DNA of 64,000 bases, from assembly GCA_964019425.1 (NCBI GenBank), contig OZ025790.1:1240001-1304000 (forward strand), given 5' to 3'. The stretch comes from Flectonema sp. DT1601 (lineage: Eukaryota > Euglenozoa > Diplonemea > Diplonemida > Diplonemidae). Positions 1 to 12,552 of the stretch are shown piece after piece. Under the pieces are notes generated by a model, which was not told the DNA's origin, made no database searches, and saw nothing but the letters and a program-made list of their open reading frames with translations. The position numbers and the translations under genes are program-made. Every line of letters begins with the position of its first letter. The stretch's first letter is position 1.

Positions 1-651
1 GTTTGGAATCATCACCAACAGCGGGTGTCTTATTTAGTTGACGTCGATTCACAGCCATTTCCTGATTCAGAAACAGAGAGCTTAATTAGTATAATTCCGA
101 TTTTGTTATCCAGTGCGGAGGTCATTATTGAGGAGTGGGATGCTGCAGTCGCAAGTCAAAGGCTAAAATTGAAATCAGAAGCTGAACATCAAAGGCTTAG
201 TACTGGTTGGGGTGAGTTCTCTTATGTTGTTGGAGGAGTTAAGTCTGACAGTAGTGGAGAGTTTGAGTTGTTGTTTCCAAAGACCGCAAATATTTTATCA
301 AATGTTGAGTTACTACCAAAAGGTTTCATTGGATTCAGTTCTCTCCAACCTCAAACATCTATCGCCTCTCACTGCGGAGCAACAAACCACAAGTTGAGAT
401 TACATTTGGGTGTTACAGTTCCTTCTGTTTGCCAACCTCAGTCTGTAGAACCTCTTTGTGCTATTAAAGTAGGAAATGAAACACGTGGATGGTTACCCGG
501 TGGTGTTCTAACTTTGGATGATAGTTTCCTTCACTCTGTTTGGAATAACGGAACTGAAACTCGAGTCGTTCTGATTATTGACGTCTGGCACCCGAACTTA
601 AGTAAACAACAGAGGAAACAGATTACCGCTGATTTTGGATACTCTTCGTGA
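1..651 (+). CDS. Aspartyl/asparaginyl beta-hydroxylase domain protein (5' partial)
   Basis: The frame is open from the first base of the window, so the start lies upstream; 216 codons are visible before TGA. The C-terminal half has the signature of the AspH-type 2-oxoglutarate/Fe(II) oxygenase domain: HCGATNHKLRLHLG, then DDSFLHSVWNN, then TRVVLIIDVWHP. Counting from the window edge, the expected metal ligands are H135 and H178, and the 2-oxoglutarate-binding arginine is R188. The tail NLSKQQRKQIT also matches the family. These enzymes hydroxylate Asp or Asn side chains, in animals in EGF-like domains in the ER; the substrate here is unknown. A membrane anchor or TPR region, if present, would be upstream. 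The family call is firm; the full architecture cannot be judged. Confidence 0.9.
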   Translation, partial: VWNHHQQRVSYLVDVDSQPFPDSETESLISIIPILLSSAEVIIEEWDAAVASQRLKLKSEAEHQRLSTGWGEFSYVVGGVKSDSSGEFELLFPKTANILSNVELLPKGFIGFSSLQPQTSIASHCGATNHKLRLHLGVTVPSVCQPQSVEPLCAIKVGNETRGWLPGGVLTLDDSFLHSVWNNGTETRVVLIIDVWHPNLSKQQRKQITADFGYSS

Positions 652-984
652 GAGTTATGGTAATGAGGAACACCTGACATTCTGAGTGGATTCCATTCCT
701 GTAAGTCACCTACAGCGCTGGCTTCCTTTAGGAAATATAACGATGCGAAAACTCTTCAGGTGATTATCTAATCTAGTTGTGACGACTTCGCGGCGTTGTA
801 ATCTTAAAGACTTTCTTACTAAGCATTTTTACATTTATTCAAATCCGTTCGTATTGTAACTGTTATTATTATTATTCCCACTTTAGTCTACCTGCTATGG
901 TTACTTACCATGTGGGGATAAACATCGGTAACTATTTGTAATTACCAACCTATTTGCCAGTCCGATAAGAAAAAAAAATAAACA
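652..984 (+). other. Spacer between hydroxylase and surface-protein genes
   Basis: This is 333 bases without a supportable gene. It must hold the 3' UTR of the upstream gene and the 5' signal of the next. A CAG at about 956-961 followed by a purine-rich stretch up to the ATG at 985 is a possible trans-splice acceptor. I see no RNA gene or repeat. Confidence 0.5.
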
Positions 985-2391
985 ATGTTGGTCGGGGTAG
1001 CTGTAGTTGCAGCATTGATGAGTGGGGTGACTCAGATTGATCCTGTGTCGGTATTTAGAACATGTTTTACTCCTGGGGATTGCGAGATCTTTCAAGCAGA
1101 GCAATCATCATGTAGTGATAAGCAGTTGTGCACATGCGCAACGCAAACCTTTGATTTGAAGCAGTGTTTCGCAAGGAATCAAGCTGGAGTCACAGAGCCT
1201 TCAGTGCATGACAGGCTTAATATTGTGTGGGCAATGTCCCACGGGACTTTCATTCCACCAGCGACGTCATCTTTTACAACTAAAAGAATTGTCAACTGTG
1301 GTTCGTTAGCTGCATTCGAAAGAGCGTATCTACCACAAGTCCAGTCACTACTCCCTAGAGAAATAACTAACTTAGAAATTAAAATCATCTGCTACACTTC
1401 AGGCAGCGATTCTTTTATGAAATCAATGGTCAAGTTCGATGCCCCAGCGAGTCTACTATTCACCTCTGGTAGCAGTGATAGTAATATGATAAGAAGATTA
1501 GCAACAAACTTAAACAGCATCGTTCTTAAGGAATCACAAACTAATACAGACCTGTACGCTGGAGGTCATATAACTCATGCACATGCTGCGACTGTTCAGG
1601 CGTTAGCGAAGTGCGCTCCGGATGATTCTACGATCCTGTCTGTGTCGTTTTCAACAGATGCTTCATTAACGAACTACTTAGAAGGAACTCTAAGCTGCAA
1701 TCCAATGATTTGTAAAAGTACCTACAGATGGGAACAGACTGCTGATGGTGGAAGTCGATGCATTGCAGTTCCAACAGCTGTTCCTACGACTGTCCCAACT
1801 ACTAATGCGCCATCACCAGATGATGTTACTCGTTCTGTTACTGTTGAAGTAACAGTCACTGGTGAACTTACTGAACTTCAAGCTGGTCTTTCAGTTATAA
1901 AACAGACAATTGGAACAGGACTTGGTAACTCAGAACCTGCTGAATGTGTTAGTGTATGTCGTAGGTCACTAAGAATCAGTGCGTTCTATGACTCTGAATG
2001 CTTTACGAACTGTGCGACTGCTTCGATTACAACCAACCGAGGAATTCAGCAACTTGCTGCCAGGAGATGGAGGTTTAGATTTACAGGTTCTACATCATAC
2101 ACTCACGAACTTGTACTTAAAAGAATTAATAATGGTTTAGGTGGTGTTCTCGGATCATCAACACTTAACCTCTTGGAAGTCGTTGAGCCAAAGGGATACA
2201 GAGACTTCAGTGACGATGAGCTGTCAGGTGGTGCCATTGCTGGAATCGTCATAGGAGGAACCTTATTTTTATGCTTTGTTACTTTTATAGTTTACAAGAT
2301 CGCAACTGCACCGCCAAGAGAAGAATTAAATCCAACTGCACCGCCAAGCGAAGAAACCAAACCACTTGACGAATCAGTGGAGAAACCGTAG
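985..2391 (+). CDS. Putative type I cell-surface glycoprotein, unrecognised family
   Basis: This 468-residue protein starts with a short hydrophobic signal-like segment (MLVGVAVVAALMSGV), has a cysteine-rich N-terminal part (several C pairs between residues 27 and 64), a Thr/Pro linker around residues 265-285 (AVPTAVPTTVPTTNAPSP), a second Cys-containing domain and one transmembrane helix at about 415-437. The cytoplasmic tail carries a small duplication, TAPPREELNP followed by TAPPSEETKP. The layout is that of a type I surface protein with an extracellular stalk. I do not recognise the ectodomain and assign no function. A GTG/TTG-free ATG start right after an A-rich leader fits the other genes here. 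Confidence 0.75.
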   Translation: MLVGVAVVAALMSGVTQIDPVSVFRTCFTPGDCEIFQAEQSSCSDKQLCTCATQTFDLKQCFARNQAGVTEPSVHDRLNIVWAMSHGTFIPPATSSFTTKRIVNCGSLAAFERAYLPQVQSLLPREITNLEIKIICYTSGSDSFMKSMVKFDAPASLLFTSGSSDSNMIRRLATNLNSIVLKESQTNTDLYAGGHITHAHAATVQALAKCAPDDSTILSVSFSTDASLTNYLEGTLSCNPMICKSTYRWEQTADGGSRCIAVPTAVPTTVPTTNAPSPDDVTRSVTVEVTVTGELTELQAGLSVIKQTIGTGLGNSEPAECVSVCRRSLRISAFYDSECFTNCATASITTNRGIQQLAARRWRFRFTGSTSYTHELVLKRINNGLGGVLGSSTLNLLEVVEPKGYRDFSDDELSGGAIAGIVIGGTLFLCFVTFIVYKIATAPPREELNPTAPPSEETKPLDESVEKP

Positions 2392-3964
2392 GATATTCTC
2401 TTTCTTCACGGTTAATTTTTAGTTTTTTTCATTTTGGCCTTTCAACAGTTGTACGCGTGGTTGCCGCGCTGGTCTTTCGTTTTTTTTCCTTTATTCGTCT
2501 GCAAATACCCGTTGATCGCAAGTTGTCACTAAAGTTCCGCTGAAGTCAATTTTTTCCTTTCTTTTATTCGGTTCCTTTTTTTCTTTTTTTTGTTTGTTTG
2601 TTATTATTTTAGTCCTTCATAAGTCTTAGGGAAAAAAAAGGTTGGGCAACATACCTATAGTCTTGCATCTTCTCTCCCTGCCCATTGTATTTTTTTCAGC
2701 GGACGAAGACTTGGGGGTGTGTGGCTTCTGGGGTTCGGTACTATTTCTGTTTAATACTAGATACTAAGTTGTGGTAATTGTGAAATGAGAGAAAGGAAAA
2801 AATAAAGTTGCGTACTTTGCAGGCGGTAAAAAAAGCAAAGGGCGAAAACTGAAAAAAAAAAAAAAAAAAAAAAAAAACTAAATTTAGCTAAACTGGTTTT
2901 ATGTCTGAATGTAGGTATTGCTCAGCAACTGTAACTCTCCATCAACGAGCAGTTCTGTGAGTAGGGGACAAATGAAAAAGAGGAAAATTTTGCATCCCCA
3001 GGCCCGCTCCCCATTTTACCGTTGTATACGCGTACGGTCGCTGACTGAATATCTTCAGCTGTGTTGACCGTAAAAAACAACAATATCAACATCGTCGCCT
3101 TTTTTTTTTTTTTTAAAAAAAAAAAAGGGGGAATGAAGAAAACAAAACACCGTTATCGGAAATAAGAAACAATTATTGCTTTATTATAACCCCCGAGCTT
3201 GATAATAAGGTATCTATTTACCCCCTTGGTGGTCGCTGATTATTCAAATATAATTAAAAGCCTCTCCTCCTTTTTATTATAAATTATGTACCAGCCAACT
3301 AATTATTTTTTAAGGAGGTTGAAACATCACGGAGTCACTGTTATCTGCTAACTGATTTTTCAAGGTTTTATGTTTATTATGATGCAGCACAGCTGTTTGT
3401 ATATCAAAAATGAACATAAAAAAACACTTGTCGATACTGTCCTTACTTTCGTGTATTTCGAGGTTTATCAAAACCCTGAAAGACACGAAGGAGATTGACT
3501 GCTGTTTTTCACAGTCAGCAAGTCTTTGTAACCCCACAGCCGTCTTTTATTAAAATACGGATATAAATATTTGTATATTTAAGTAATTAGATGCTCCACT
3601 ACTGTGTGGTACTTCGACACCTGTGAGGAAGACATAAAAGACGGTTGAAACTCGTCTGTTACACAGCTGTTTTTCCCCTCTTTTTTTTTCTTTTTCCTCT
3701 AGTGTCTTCCTCTGTTGTTTAGTCACAGCCCCGTCTTTTCGGTTATTCTGTTTTTCATGAAGTATTTCTTCTTTTTCCTGTTTTTTTTTAATAAAATTAT
3801 ATTTTATTTTTATTTTTGGTATTCTTAACAGCAACTCAAGCGATGTTCACGAGTACCTTAACGAAGAGATGGTGGAGCAAATTTAAAAGCATTTTGGGTC
3901 GTTGCACGCTTCGAATAATATTATGTTTTGTGATTCATAAGTTAATTTCTTCATCAGTATTACA
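2392..3964 (+). other. Long A/T-run-rich spacer
   Basis: This 1.57-kb stretch contains long T and A runs (for example A-run near 2851-2876) and no convincing reading frame on either strand; the - strand frames between 3310 and 3834 are lysine/asparagine-rich products of poly-T. The sequence just before the next ATG, TTCTTCATCAG then 7 bases, looks like a splice acceptor. Confidence 0.5.
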
Positions 3965-5164
3965 ATGAGTGTGTTGTGGGGAACGGTAGTCTCCCTGCGA
4001 AACTTAAGAAATGAGGATTTGAACGGTAAGTTTGGTAGGATTGTTGGAGTGCAACAAGAACGTGTCGTAGTCGAAATTGAAGGAGTTGGAAGGAAAGCAT
4101 TCCGACGAGAGAATTTAAGAATACCATCAGCTGTGAGGGCTTTGTGTTATAGATGTGAAAGGGAAAGTATGAGCACGACGAATGAAGAAGGTCAATTGGA
4201 ATGCAGGTGGTGTCGGGGAACTTTTGTCGAACGAGTAGATGATGTGGAGACACACAATACAATATTATCTTTAACAGCTGCAAGAAGACAACCGCCGATA
4301 TTACGGCATACTTACCAACCGTACGGCGCTAGGACGCAACGCAGTCAACGAACGCTTATTGAACGAGTCTTTAGAACTTCAACAAGCTTACCAGCAACTG
4401 CATCAAGACAAACAATATCACCAACTACTACAAGACAAACGGCAACAACAACAGCAACAACAACTGCACCAACTCCTTCAACAGCTACTAATAATAACGG
4501 ACCTGCTATTTCTTTACTCTCTCAACTTGCAGGAATCCGACCGCAAGCGGGATCTGTTTCACCCGCCCAGTTGTCGGGAATTGAAATTCGAGCGATTCCA
4601 ACTTCGACATCTTCAAACCGAAGTAATGCGAACAGGTCATCAGGTAGTGAGAATCGTCCTTCTGTATCGGTAGTAGTGTCTGGGGAAGGTGAGGCTGGGG
4701 GATCTGGAGCACCGCCACAAGCAGCTGTTGACATCGTTGAAAATATTATGTCAGAAATCCTATCGGGTATTAATAGGAATCTACCACCTCCAACATTTCT
4801 TGAAGTTTGGGTTGATGCTCTAGGTACTTATGAGCAGGACTTAGAAGCTTTGCTACATCACCTCCATCAAACTCAAGAACCACGAGGACCACCTCCGGCG
4901 TCTGAAGAAGCTATTGCCAGACTGGCAGTCGACGACGTTACTTCTCAGACATCAGAAATCTGTTCTATTTGTCAGGATCCTTTCAAACCAGGTGATCGTT
5001 CATGTGAAATGCCCTGCAAACACAAATACCATTGTGACTGTTTAATGCCTTGGCTGAAAGAAAGAAATTCCTGTCCAACATGTCGATACGAACTGCCAAC
5101 CGACGACGAGGAATATGAGCGGAACAAGAGAGAACGACAGCAACAATCCCAAGCAAATAATTAA
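3965..5164 (+). CDS. RING-H2 E3 ubiquitin ligase, RNF115/RNF126-like
   Basis: The 399-residue protein has three recognisable parts. Residues 1-55 form a small beta-rich module around NLNGKFGRIVG-type sequence (NEDLNGKFGRIVGVQQERVV), of a kind seen in many protist proteins. Residues 58-90 contain a C61-x2-C64 ... C80-x2-C83 zinc ribbon like the N-terminal zinc finger of RNF115/126. Residues 333-373 form a RING-H2 with the full C-C-C-H-H-C-C-C set (CSIC, PCKHKYHCDC, CPTC), preceding an acidic/basic tail. The middle is a Thr/Ser/Asn-rich disordered linker. It should act as an E2-recruiting E3 ligase that may itself bind ubiquitin through the zinc ribbon. A CAG 7 bases before the ATG is the likely trans-splice site. 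Confidence 0.9.
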   Translation: MSVLWGTVVSLRNLRNEDLNGKFGRIVGVQQERVVVEIEGVGRKAFRRENLRIPSAVRALCYRCERESMSTTNEEGQLECRWCRGTFVERVDDVETHNTILSLTAARRQPPILRHTYQPYGARTQRSQRTLIERVFRTSTSLPATASRQTISPTTTRQTATTTATTTAPTPSTATNNNGPAISLLSQLAGIRPQAGSVSPAQLSGIEIRAIPTSTSSNRSNANRSSGSENRPSVSVVVSGEGEAGGSGAPPQAAVDIVENIMSEILSGINRNLPPPTFLEVWVDALGTYEQDLEALLHHLHQTQEPRGPPPASEEAIARLAVDDVTSQTSEICSICQDPFKPGDRSCEMPCKHKYHCDCLMPWLKERNSCPTCRYELPTDDEEYERNKRERQQQSQANN

Positions 5165-6203
5165 ACTAAAGAAACTAGATAATATTTATAACACATTGTG
5201 GTTGTTTCTCCTGTCTCTTTGAATGCATTCAACTGTCAACGGTATTCATATAAACAGGGTCTCCTTTTCAGATATTTATTTGTTATTATTATTTTCTTTT
5301 TTTTTTTTTTTTTTTTTAATTGTTTCATAAATTACGTAACGAGGCGAAATAACCTGAAATGGAAAAAAAAAAAAAAACTTTTTTTTGACACACTTAAGGG
5401 AAAAAAAAAAATTAATTAAAAAAAAAAATAACACCTGATTGGTTGTAGCTTCCATAACAATGGTGGGCTCTTTTTTTTTCTTTTAAAAATGCCTTAAAAA
5501 GGGCTACAAAAAAACATGCACCTTCTTAAATTTATGAGGAAAAAAAAATTGAGATTAATATCTTTTTACTATTAGCAGCAAATCTTCTCTTTCTGAGCAA
5601 AACTATCTCTTGCGAATAGTTTTGTTCGGGGAAGGGAGGGGGGAAAAAAAAAGAGGGAAAAAAAAAAAAAAAAGGTTTCCTACTCGACTACTGGTGTTAT
5701 TTATCATAACCAGATTACTCTGCGTTGCTATATTGATTGATACGGGAAACCGTTTTATTATTAGTAGCACGATCTGCTTATTTTAGATCCAAAAAAAAAA
5801 AAAAAAAAAAAAGGGGTCTGCTGACCTTCTCCATGCCACATTTCTTTACGCCTTTGTGGCATAATAGATTTAGTATGCAGTGTCAGGGTTTACCCTGATT
5901 TTAAGCTTTTATGTGTTAGAAGATTTTTAATTTTTTTTTTTTTTTATTTCAAAAAAAAAAAAAAAAAGTATGTCTCTGCTCTGCTACAGGTGACAAAATT
6001 GGGGATGGTGGTGCACAAACAAATTTAAGTACGAGGCGCCTCTTGATCCCTTACAGTGATCAATAGAATGAAAAATTCTACTCCTCCGTGAGGGATTCTT
6101 TATTTATTTTCGAAGTCTGGTTGTGTCGCAAAACAAAAGCAAGATTGAAAAGTCAGCTGATACCGTTATTTTCGAGTACTACTTTACCCCCTCAGATCAA
6201 AAC
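5165..6203 (+). other. Spacer with three perfect hairpins
   Basis: This 1.04-kb stretch is mostly A and T runs. It also holds perfect inverted repeats: 5598-5606 with 5616-5624 (9 bp), 5833-5839 with 5856-5862 (7 bp) and 5883-5889 with 5892-5898 (7 bp, 2-base loop). No gene is supported. An open frame runs from 6072 into the polycystin gene, but its first ATG is 6204. Confidence 0.45.
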
Positions 6204-9200
6204 ATGGGGCAAAAAGCATCCTCCCAAACGGACAGCAAGTGGTTGTACGATAGTGGAGAGGATGAAGGAGATAATCACCCAGAGTTGACTAAAACTTTTA
6301 AGCAATACTTAAAAAATAACAGTTGTACATTCCTAGATTGCTTAGTGGGTGACAACCCGACAGACTCTCGATACAGAATAACATACAAGCAGTGGACCAT
6401 AGCGTTTGCGAAATTGTTAGAAAAAAACAAAGACATCGACGAAACATATAGAAAAGAACAACAAAAACTACGAGACAAAGAATACGCTTGGTGGTTTGGT
6501 GATAAACGCTGTCTCTTCCTACTTAATGAAACAGATCACAAGGAAACTTTTATGAATATCCGGGAAGCAGTTGTAAGACAACTCTGGGTTAATATGTTAA
6601 ACCTCGAACCTGTAGTCATAGGCCCAGTTGATGGCCAACAGCCAGATGATCGGATTATCGTATTCCCTACCGAATCTGATGAACCCTGTGTTTACAGAGA
6701 GGCCATCATCAGCTATGCAAAACTAAAAGACTACGTCTCCGTAACAGAGGGAGGCACGAAAGTTGCTGAGCGACTAGCTGTCGGACTTCCACACAACCAA
6801 TCAGTTGAAATTATGAGAAAGCTTTTGACCAAGCACATAAAGAGAGGTGGTAACCGTGAATTGATAGACGAATATAGTAATGTCCTCAAAAACAAAGGGT
6901 TTCTATCCCCAAAACAGTTGATAGAAGTTATTCCTGGATCCAAAGGCAGCATTTACGATAATGAAATCCAAAGTAAATTGAAGATCGTCCCCGGTAATAC
7001 GGAACTCCCTGAAAAAGATGTATTCTACATCACTGAGTATGACTTTAAAGATGCCTATTCTCAAGTAGTCGGTATTAACGTTTTCAAAGATAGTAAAGTA
7101 GGTATCTGTGCCAATAGTAACGCTTACAGTGGGTTCAACGACTCAATAGCAGGTGTTAGTGTATCTGATTTATTTAAAACTATGATACGCGATCCTCAAA
7201 TCGCCCAAAGCAGACAATATGACTACCAGTTGGAGTTTGCGCGTAACCAAAATTTAATTTCCGGAAAATCGTGGAACATGGTTACTTTTGTTTTCTTCTT
7301 AGTGGCGGTTATGTATACTTTTCAAGCAGACCGTGACATCGGTCGTTCATTCTATGCTAACTTGTCAATATTCGAAGGAATAGCTAATGACGAAGTTCAA
7401 AATGACGCAGAGCCTCGTTGGTTTCCTCAAACATACTTTGACACGGCCAACACGGAAGACTACTGGGTCTGGTTTGATAGTAAAATTGTAAATACATTTT
7501 GGGGTGAAGAAAATGAAACAACAGGCATTGATGTAACATACAGTACATCACAACAACTACTTGGTAGTGTAAAAGTTAGACAAGTTCGTCAGGCTTCTGA
7601 AAAGTGTAAAGGTCTTGGAGAAATGATGTTAAATTCAAGAGACTCTTGTAACAATCCTGGAGACACCAGAGCGTCTACTAACTTCCTTCCTTGGCAAGGT
7701 GTTAGAAATCCACCGACATCAGCAGAAGTTGACCTCCAACAAAGCGTCGACGGAAGTATCGCTGCCAGACGTTGCGGTGCCCTGGGTAAGTTCCGCGCTC
7801 AGAGTCCTGGATTAGACAAAGCTCGTACGATAACTATTGGATACTACTCAGATGATGGCCAGACAGGAAGAATCTTATCTCTGATTTTTAGAATTCTTGC
7901 AGAAGAACGAATGTACTCCAGCCCAGTGGAAGATCGCATTTTTGCGAAATGGGAAAGAGTTGATCCCAACAACATCAGAGCCTACGATGTGATAATTAAC
8001 TTGAAGGATGATGATCTTAAGGAACTCAAAAGACAACAACCAGATATCGATTATGAATCAAGAGAGCTTTACAGCGGTACTCGTTCATCGTGGTACATAA
8101 CTGATAATACTTGTTCTGATTGTGATAGTCTAAGGGATCTCGATATTAAAGAGAATTGGGATTCTGTTGTTGCTGAGTACCCTTTCAACATTAGAAGTGA
8201 ATACGGAAGACATTACATGTTCATGACAAGTAATCCTCCTCCTGATGAGGATGTCTACAGGAGGACTTTTATGAACCATCCAAAGGATATGTCGTCAGAA
8301 GAATCTATGTTTAGCACTCTAGACTCCTTTAGAATTAATAAATGGGGTGCTGTCTATTACGCATCGTTCCCTTCGCGTATTGTGGCTGCTACAAGAGGTC
8401 GTGAACTGGTTGGATCTGGAAGTAGCGTCACGAGTAAGAGATACATCGCAACTAAGTTAACTAAAGACAGTAAATTACTTGCTGACGTTTACCAACTTTA
8501 CAAGTCAATCTACTTCAGAGACTCTGCTATCAATGAAATTACCAAGTTTCACGCTGATAATGATTTTTATTTCGGTATGTTGTCGTTCCAAAACCTTTTT
8601 TCATCTGTTTCCATTTTTCTAAAATAAATATAAACAGCTGCCTGTAACTGGGTGAAGGAAAACGAGTACAAAGGTCACATCTGGCAATCTTGGATGAGAA
8701 GATCTGTTGAGTTCGACATGACCAGAAAAGAAGGAACCTACACTCGTAATTGTTACGATTCATGGGACGGTGGATTTAATTTTGAAGAGAAGATTTTCAA
8801 TGATCCAAAAACTGACACCCTCAAGGTTATTAAGTTTGGTAATCAAGATGCTGAATTAGTATTTGACAGACCTAGGTACCTGTTATCACTAGAGGCCGCT
8901 AGTCTTGGATCGCTCCCAGCAGCTGAACTCACCCGATACATGGAGCCTTGGGTATATCGTACTTGTGATGAGCTTGATGGAAGAGGATATGAGCTTATGG
9001 GAAAAGTTATTGACAACAGTCAACAGACAAGAACGCTTTATGGATGTAGTGGTTTTGGTACTCTTCTAAAGGTCGACGAAACTAAATTACAGGTCCTCGA
9101 AATTACTAAAATGTTGAGAACCAATAATTGGATAGACGCAGCCACTAGAGCTGTCATCGTTGAATTCTTTATGTTTGAACAGAATTCAGGTATCGTTACT

Positions 9201-11054
9201 CACGTCAAGTACCTCGTTGAAACAGCGTCGACCGGTGGTCTCGACGTTACTCAAACTGTCAACAGTTTTAAACAGTTCAAATTTAAGAATTTAGAAAGCC
9301 CTGTCGCATTCATCTTTTCAATTTGTATCATGTTGTTCTGTGCTGCAATTCTTTTAATGGAGTTCTGGACTGATTTTTATGGTCACGTTGTCGCAGAGAG
9401 TAGTACTTGGTATATGGAAGCATCAGCTTACCATGGAAACTTCTGTCCTCTTGTATCATGCTGTGGTTGTTGTCATAAAGAAGAACAAGCACCATGGGTT
9501 AGAGTAATGGGATGTAGAAAGGTTGCTAGATTCGTAGATATCCTTCTCAATCCAATTTTTATTTTCCGACTGTTGAAGTGGCTAATGTTCATCGCATGTC
9601 TACTATTCCGTAGTTACAATATGATCCTCGGTCGTTCTGCCACTACATGTACTGGAGCATGGCCGGAAGAGTTGGAATTAATATCGCATCTCACTCAAAT
9701 CGGTGACATAATTGAAGGATTCTTCGTTCTGATGCTATTCTGTTACCTCCTCGTTTACATGCAATTCTTCTCTGAGTCCTTTAAGCGTTTGGGTGACACC
9801 CTCGCACACGCCGTGTCGAACATCTTCGCGACTCTTGTCATTGTTCTTGTTTGCATCTTTGGATTTGCCTTATCGGCTTGGGTTGTTTACGGATCGCTAG
9901 TTGAAGAACATAAGGTGTGTAATAGAATGGTTATTATTGATAACGTTGTGAGTGAGTAAAAAAACAAATAAAACAAAACAAAACAAAACAGGGTCTTGTA
10001 AAGAGTGTTGGAACAACCATTCTTATGATGCTTGGCGATTTCGGAACTTACGAACAGATGGAAGAGGTTTGTAACAAATTTGGGGTTTTCATGATCAAGG
10101 GCGATTTTCTTTTTCTTCTAGCAGAGGTTTCCTTTGCGAAGAAGTACGAATATTTCTTTTCAGTCCAAGTTCAGGATGATAAATCCTTTACCGTAGTGTG
10201 AGCAAGTCATCCGACTACAACCGAAATTTTGTGTAAATTATATAAGCATTATAAATGGGGAAAAAAAATAAAAAAATAAATAACAGGTTCGACCTGAGTT
10301 CACGATGCCTTTCTTCTTGTTATTCTTCGTCGTAGCTACTTTGATCCTTTTCAACTTATTGATTGGTATCTTAACCACTGCGTATGGAATAGTAACAAGT
10401 GAGCAGTTCCGAACAGTGAAATACATCGATATCCTCAACCACGATTCTTCAGTTACTTCTTGGGGGGGATTCGAAGCGTTTACTTTAAAAACAAAAATAA
10501 TAAGGAAATTGTTAGTGATGGGTACAAGATTCTTAGACTTGGTTTGCTGTTGCAAAGAGAGAGAAGGTTTGGAGAACAATTATGCGAAATTCTGGAGACA
10601 GTACATTAAGCTACTGAACTACATGAACAGCGATGACTTAGCTACTGCGATTATTGGATTGGCTTCTTTCATTAATGAGTTTGAAAAAACTGGAAAGAAC
10701 TACTACGACGATGAGGATTCACCAAACCCGTCGATTATCGATTCTCATGACACTGTCAGAATCAGTACGATGGCCTTTCTCGATGAAGAACTTGGTTGCG
10801 CAGAACGTAGACGTCATTTTGAAAAGACTCTAGTTGAGCTGCCAGTTCATCATATTAACAGCTACAGAGCGAGTGCCTGGTATGATGTTCTCGTCCACCA
10901 CAATGAGTATAAACACAAGGTAAGCCTTTGGGCACAAATTGAGGAAGAACCAGTAGGTGGATTCGCGCGGATTAAACAAGCTCTCAAACAAAGGGAAGCA
11001 TCGATTGCGGCTGCTGCGGCGGCATCGTCAGGAACACTAAAAGAAAATGCGTAA
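6204..11054 (+). CDS. Polycystin (PKD2-like) TRP-family cation channel, four exons
   Basis: Joining 6204-8574, 8638-9914, 9992-10066 and 10287-11054 gives 1,496 residues with frame kept at each junction. Transmembrane segments fall at about S1 357-376, S2 1011-1034, S3 1092-1115, S4 1146-1168, S5 1180-1207 and S6 1250-1272. The conserved pre-S2 polycystin motif is present (TRAVIVEFFMFEQNSG, about 960-975), as are the pore-loop MMLGDF and a typical S6 FNLLIGILTTAYG. Polycystins are non-selective or calcium-permeable channels, often ciliary. The S1-S2 extracellular part is about 630 residues, roughly three times that of animal PKD2. The protein starts MGQKASS, a possible N-myristoylation site. 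Intron 2 donor could be 9915 or 9948; 9915 gives the S5-pore spacing of PKD2. The first ATG at 6204 was chosen over an upstream non-ATG extension. Confidence 0.9.
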
Positions 11055-12521
11055 AAAGAGAATCTCAGTGTCGATACCGTATATAATTTTTTCAGTTAGT
11101 TTTTTTTTTTTTAAACACCAACATTATGTCGATAAAGCAAAAAAAATAAAAAAGCGACATCTCTTCCCCTTATTTATTTATTATTATTATTTATTCCACC
11201 CCTTTTTTTTTTTTTTTCCCAGTGACAAATTGCTGTTATATTATACCAGTTGGTTACTTTTAGAGGGCAAAACCGATTTTTTTACGTTGACATATTTATC
11301 CCGTCCCCGGACTTCACTTTTTTATTTTTTTCCCCCTCTTTTACTAATGTTAAATTATCGTTATGTTGTTTATGATACAATACATTTGTATTTTACGTAC
11401 AAACTCGAACAGTTAACCCCCCCTTTTTTTTTAAAAATTAAAAAAAAAAAAATTTATATTCACGACATAAATGATAACTTATCGCATTCTACGACCAGAT
11501 TATTGGACCCGTCGTAGTCGTCGTCGCAACACACTTAAAAAAAAAATTGTGGAAAAAAAAATAATAATAATAAAAATTCACTTTACCATTCTCCTTACTA
11601 CTAACTGATACTTGTATATATTCTTTTTATTACATTTTTGTAAATGGAGAATGTGGCAGAAAAAGAGTAACCTTGTTAGCCTGCCTACTGTTACCAGAGA
11701 GATTAAAGCATTTTTGCCAACGTTGTCACGTTGATCAAAAAAATGTTGTCTCTCTCTCTCGTCTTGCTGTTAATGCAAGGAAAAATAGTAAAGGGGGGGG
11801 AAAAAAAAAAAAAAAAACACATTTCTTATGATGAATAAGAAGTGTTTAGCACGATCTTAAGAAAGATGTAAAAAAAACCCCGATAACGTTTTTTTAATGT
11901 TGTACTGCACTACTGCACTGAACAAAAAAAAAATAAAATAAAAAATAAGTGAACCTGATTTGATAGCGAGGTTCCTGACTGCTTGTGAATAATTCAATGT
12001 CTGTTTTTTTTTTTTTTTTTTTTTTTTTTTTTGTTTGTCTTTTTGAAAGTTTAATAATGATGCGCAAACATTGCGGGTTTATTAGTTTCGTTCGTAACTG
12101 TAGTTCCCTTTTTTTTCTTTTCTTCATGTATGAGATTTATCGATGCCAACTGTCAGTCTTTTCAAATAGTAGGTTTGGCCGAACTCCATTTTATTTTCTT
12201 AACCAATTGGTTCAAAGTTTTGCTTTATATTTAATTACAGTATCGAGTTACCCCTGTTTTGCCTGGTTTTATCTCTTTCGTGATTTCTAGATTGGTATGT
12301 ATGTAGGTCTTTCTTACTCGCAGCTTATAGCTGTATTCTATTCATGATTTTCTGTTCCACATGTTTTTTTTTTTTCAAATAGCTGAAGCTCCGATGTTGT
12401 CTTGTCGATCTTTGTCTTCTCCCCCCCATTTTTTTTATTTTCCCCTCTTCCTTTTTTTTTATTTAGTTTTGTTCATTCCCCTACACTCGCTTGAAAAGAA
12501 TATTTTCTTACAAGAGGAGAG

Positions 12522-12552
<31 letters not shown>

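Noticed and set aside
3310-3834. - strand frames in the 2.4-4.0 kb spacer
   Set aside because: Lys/Asn-rich translation of poly-T tracts, no domain, and no other - strand gene in the window.
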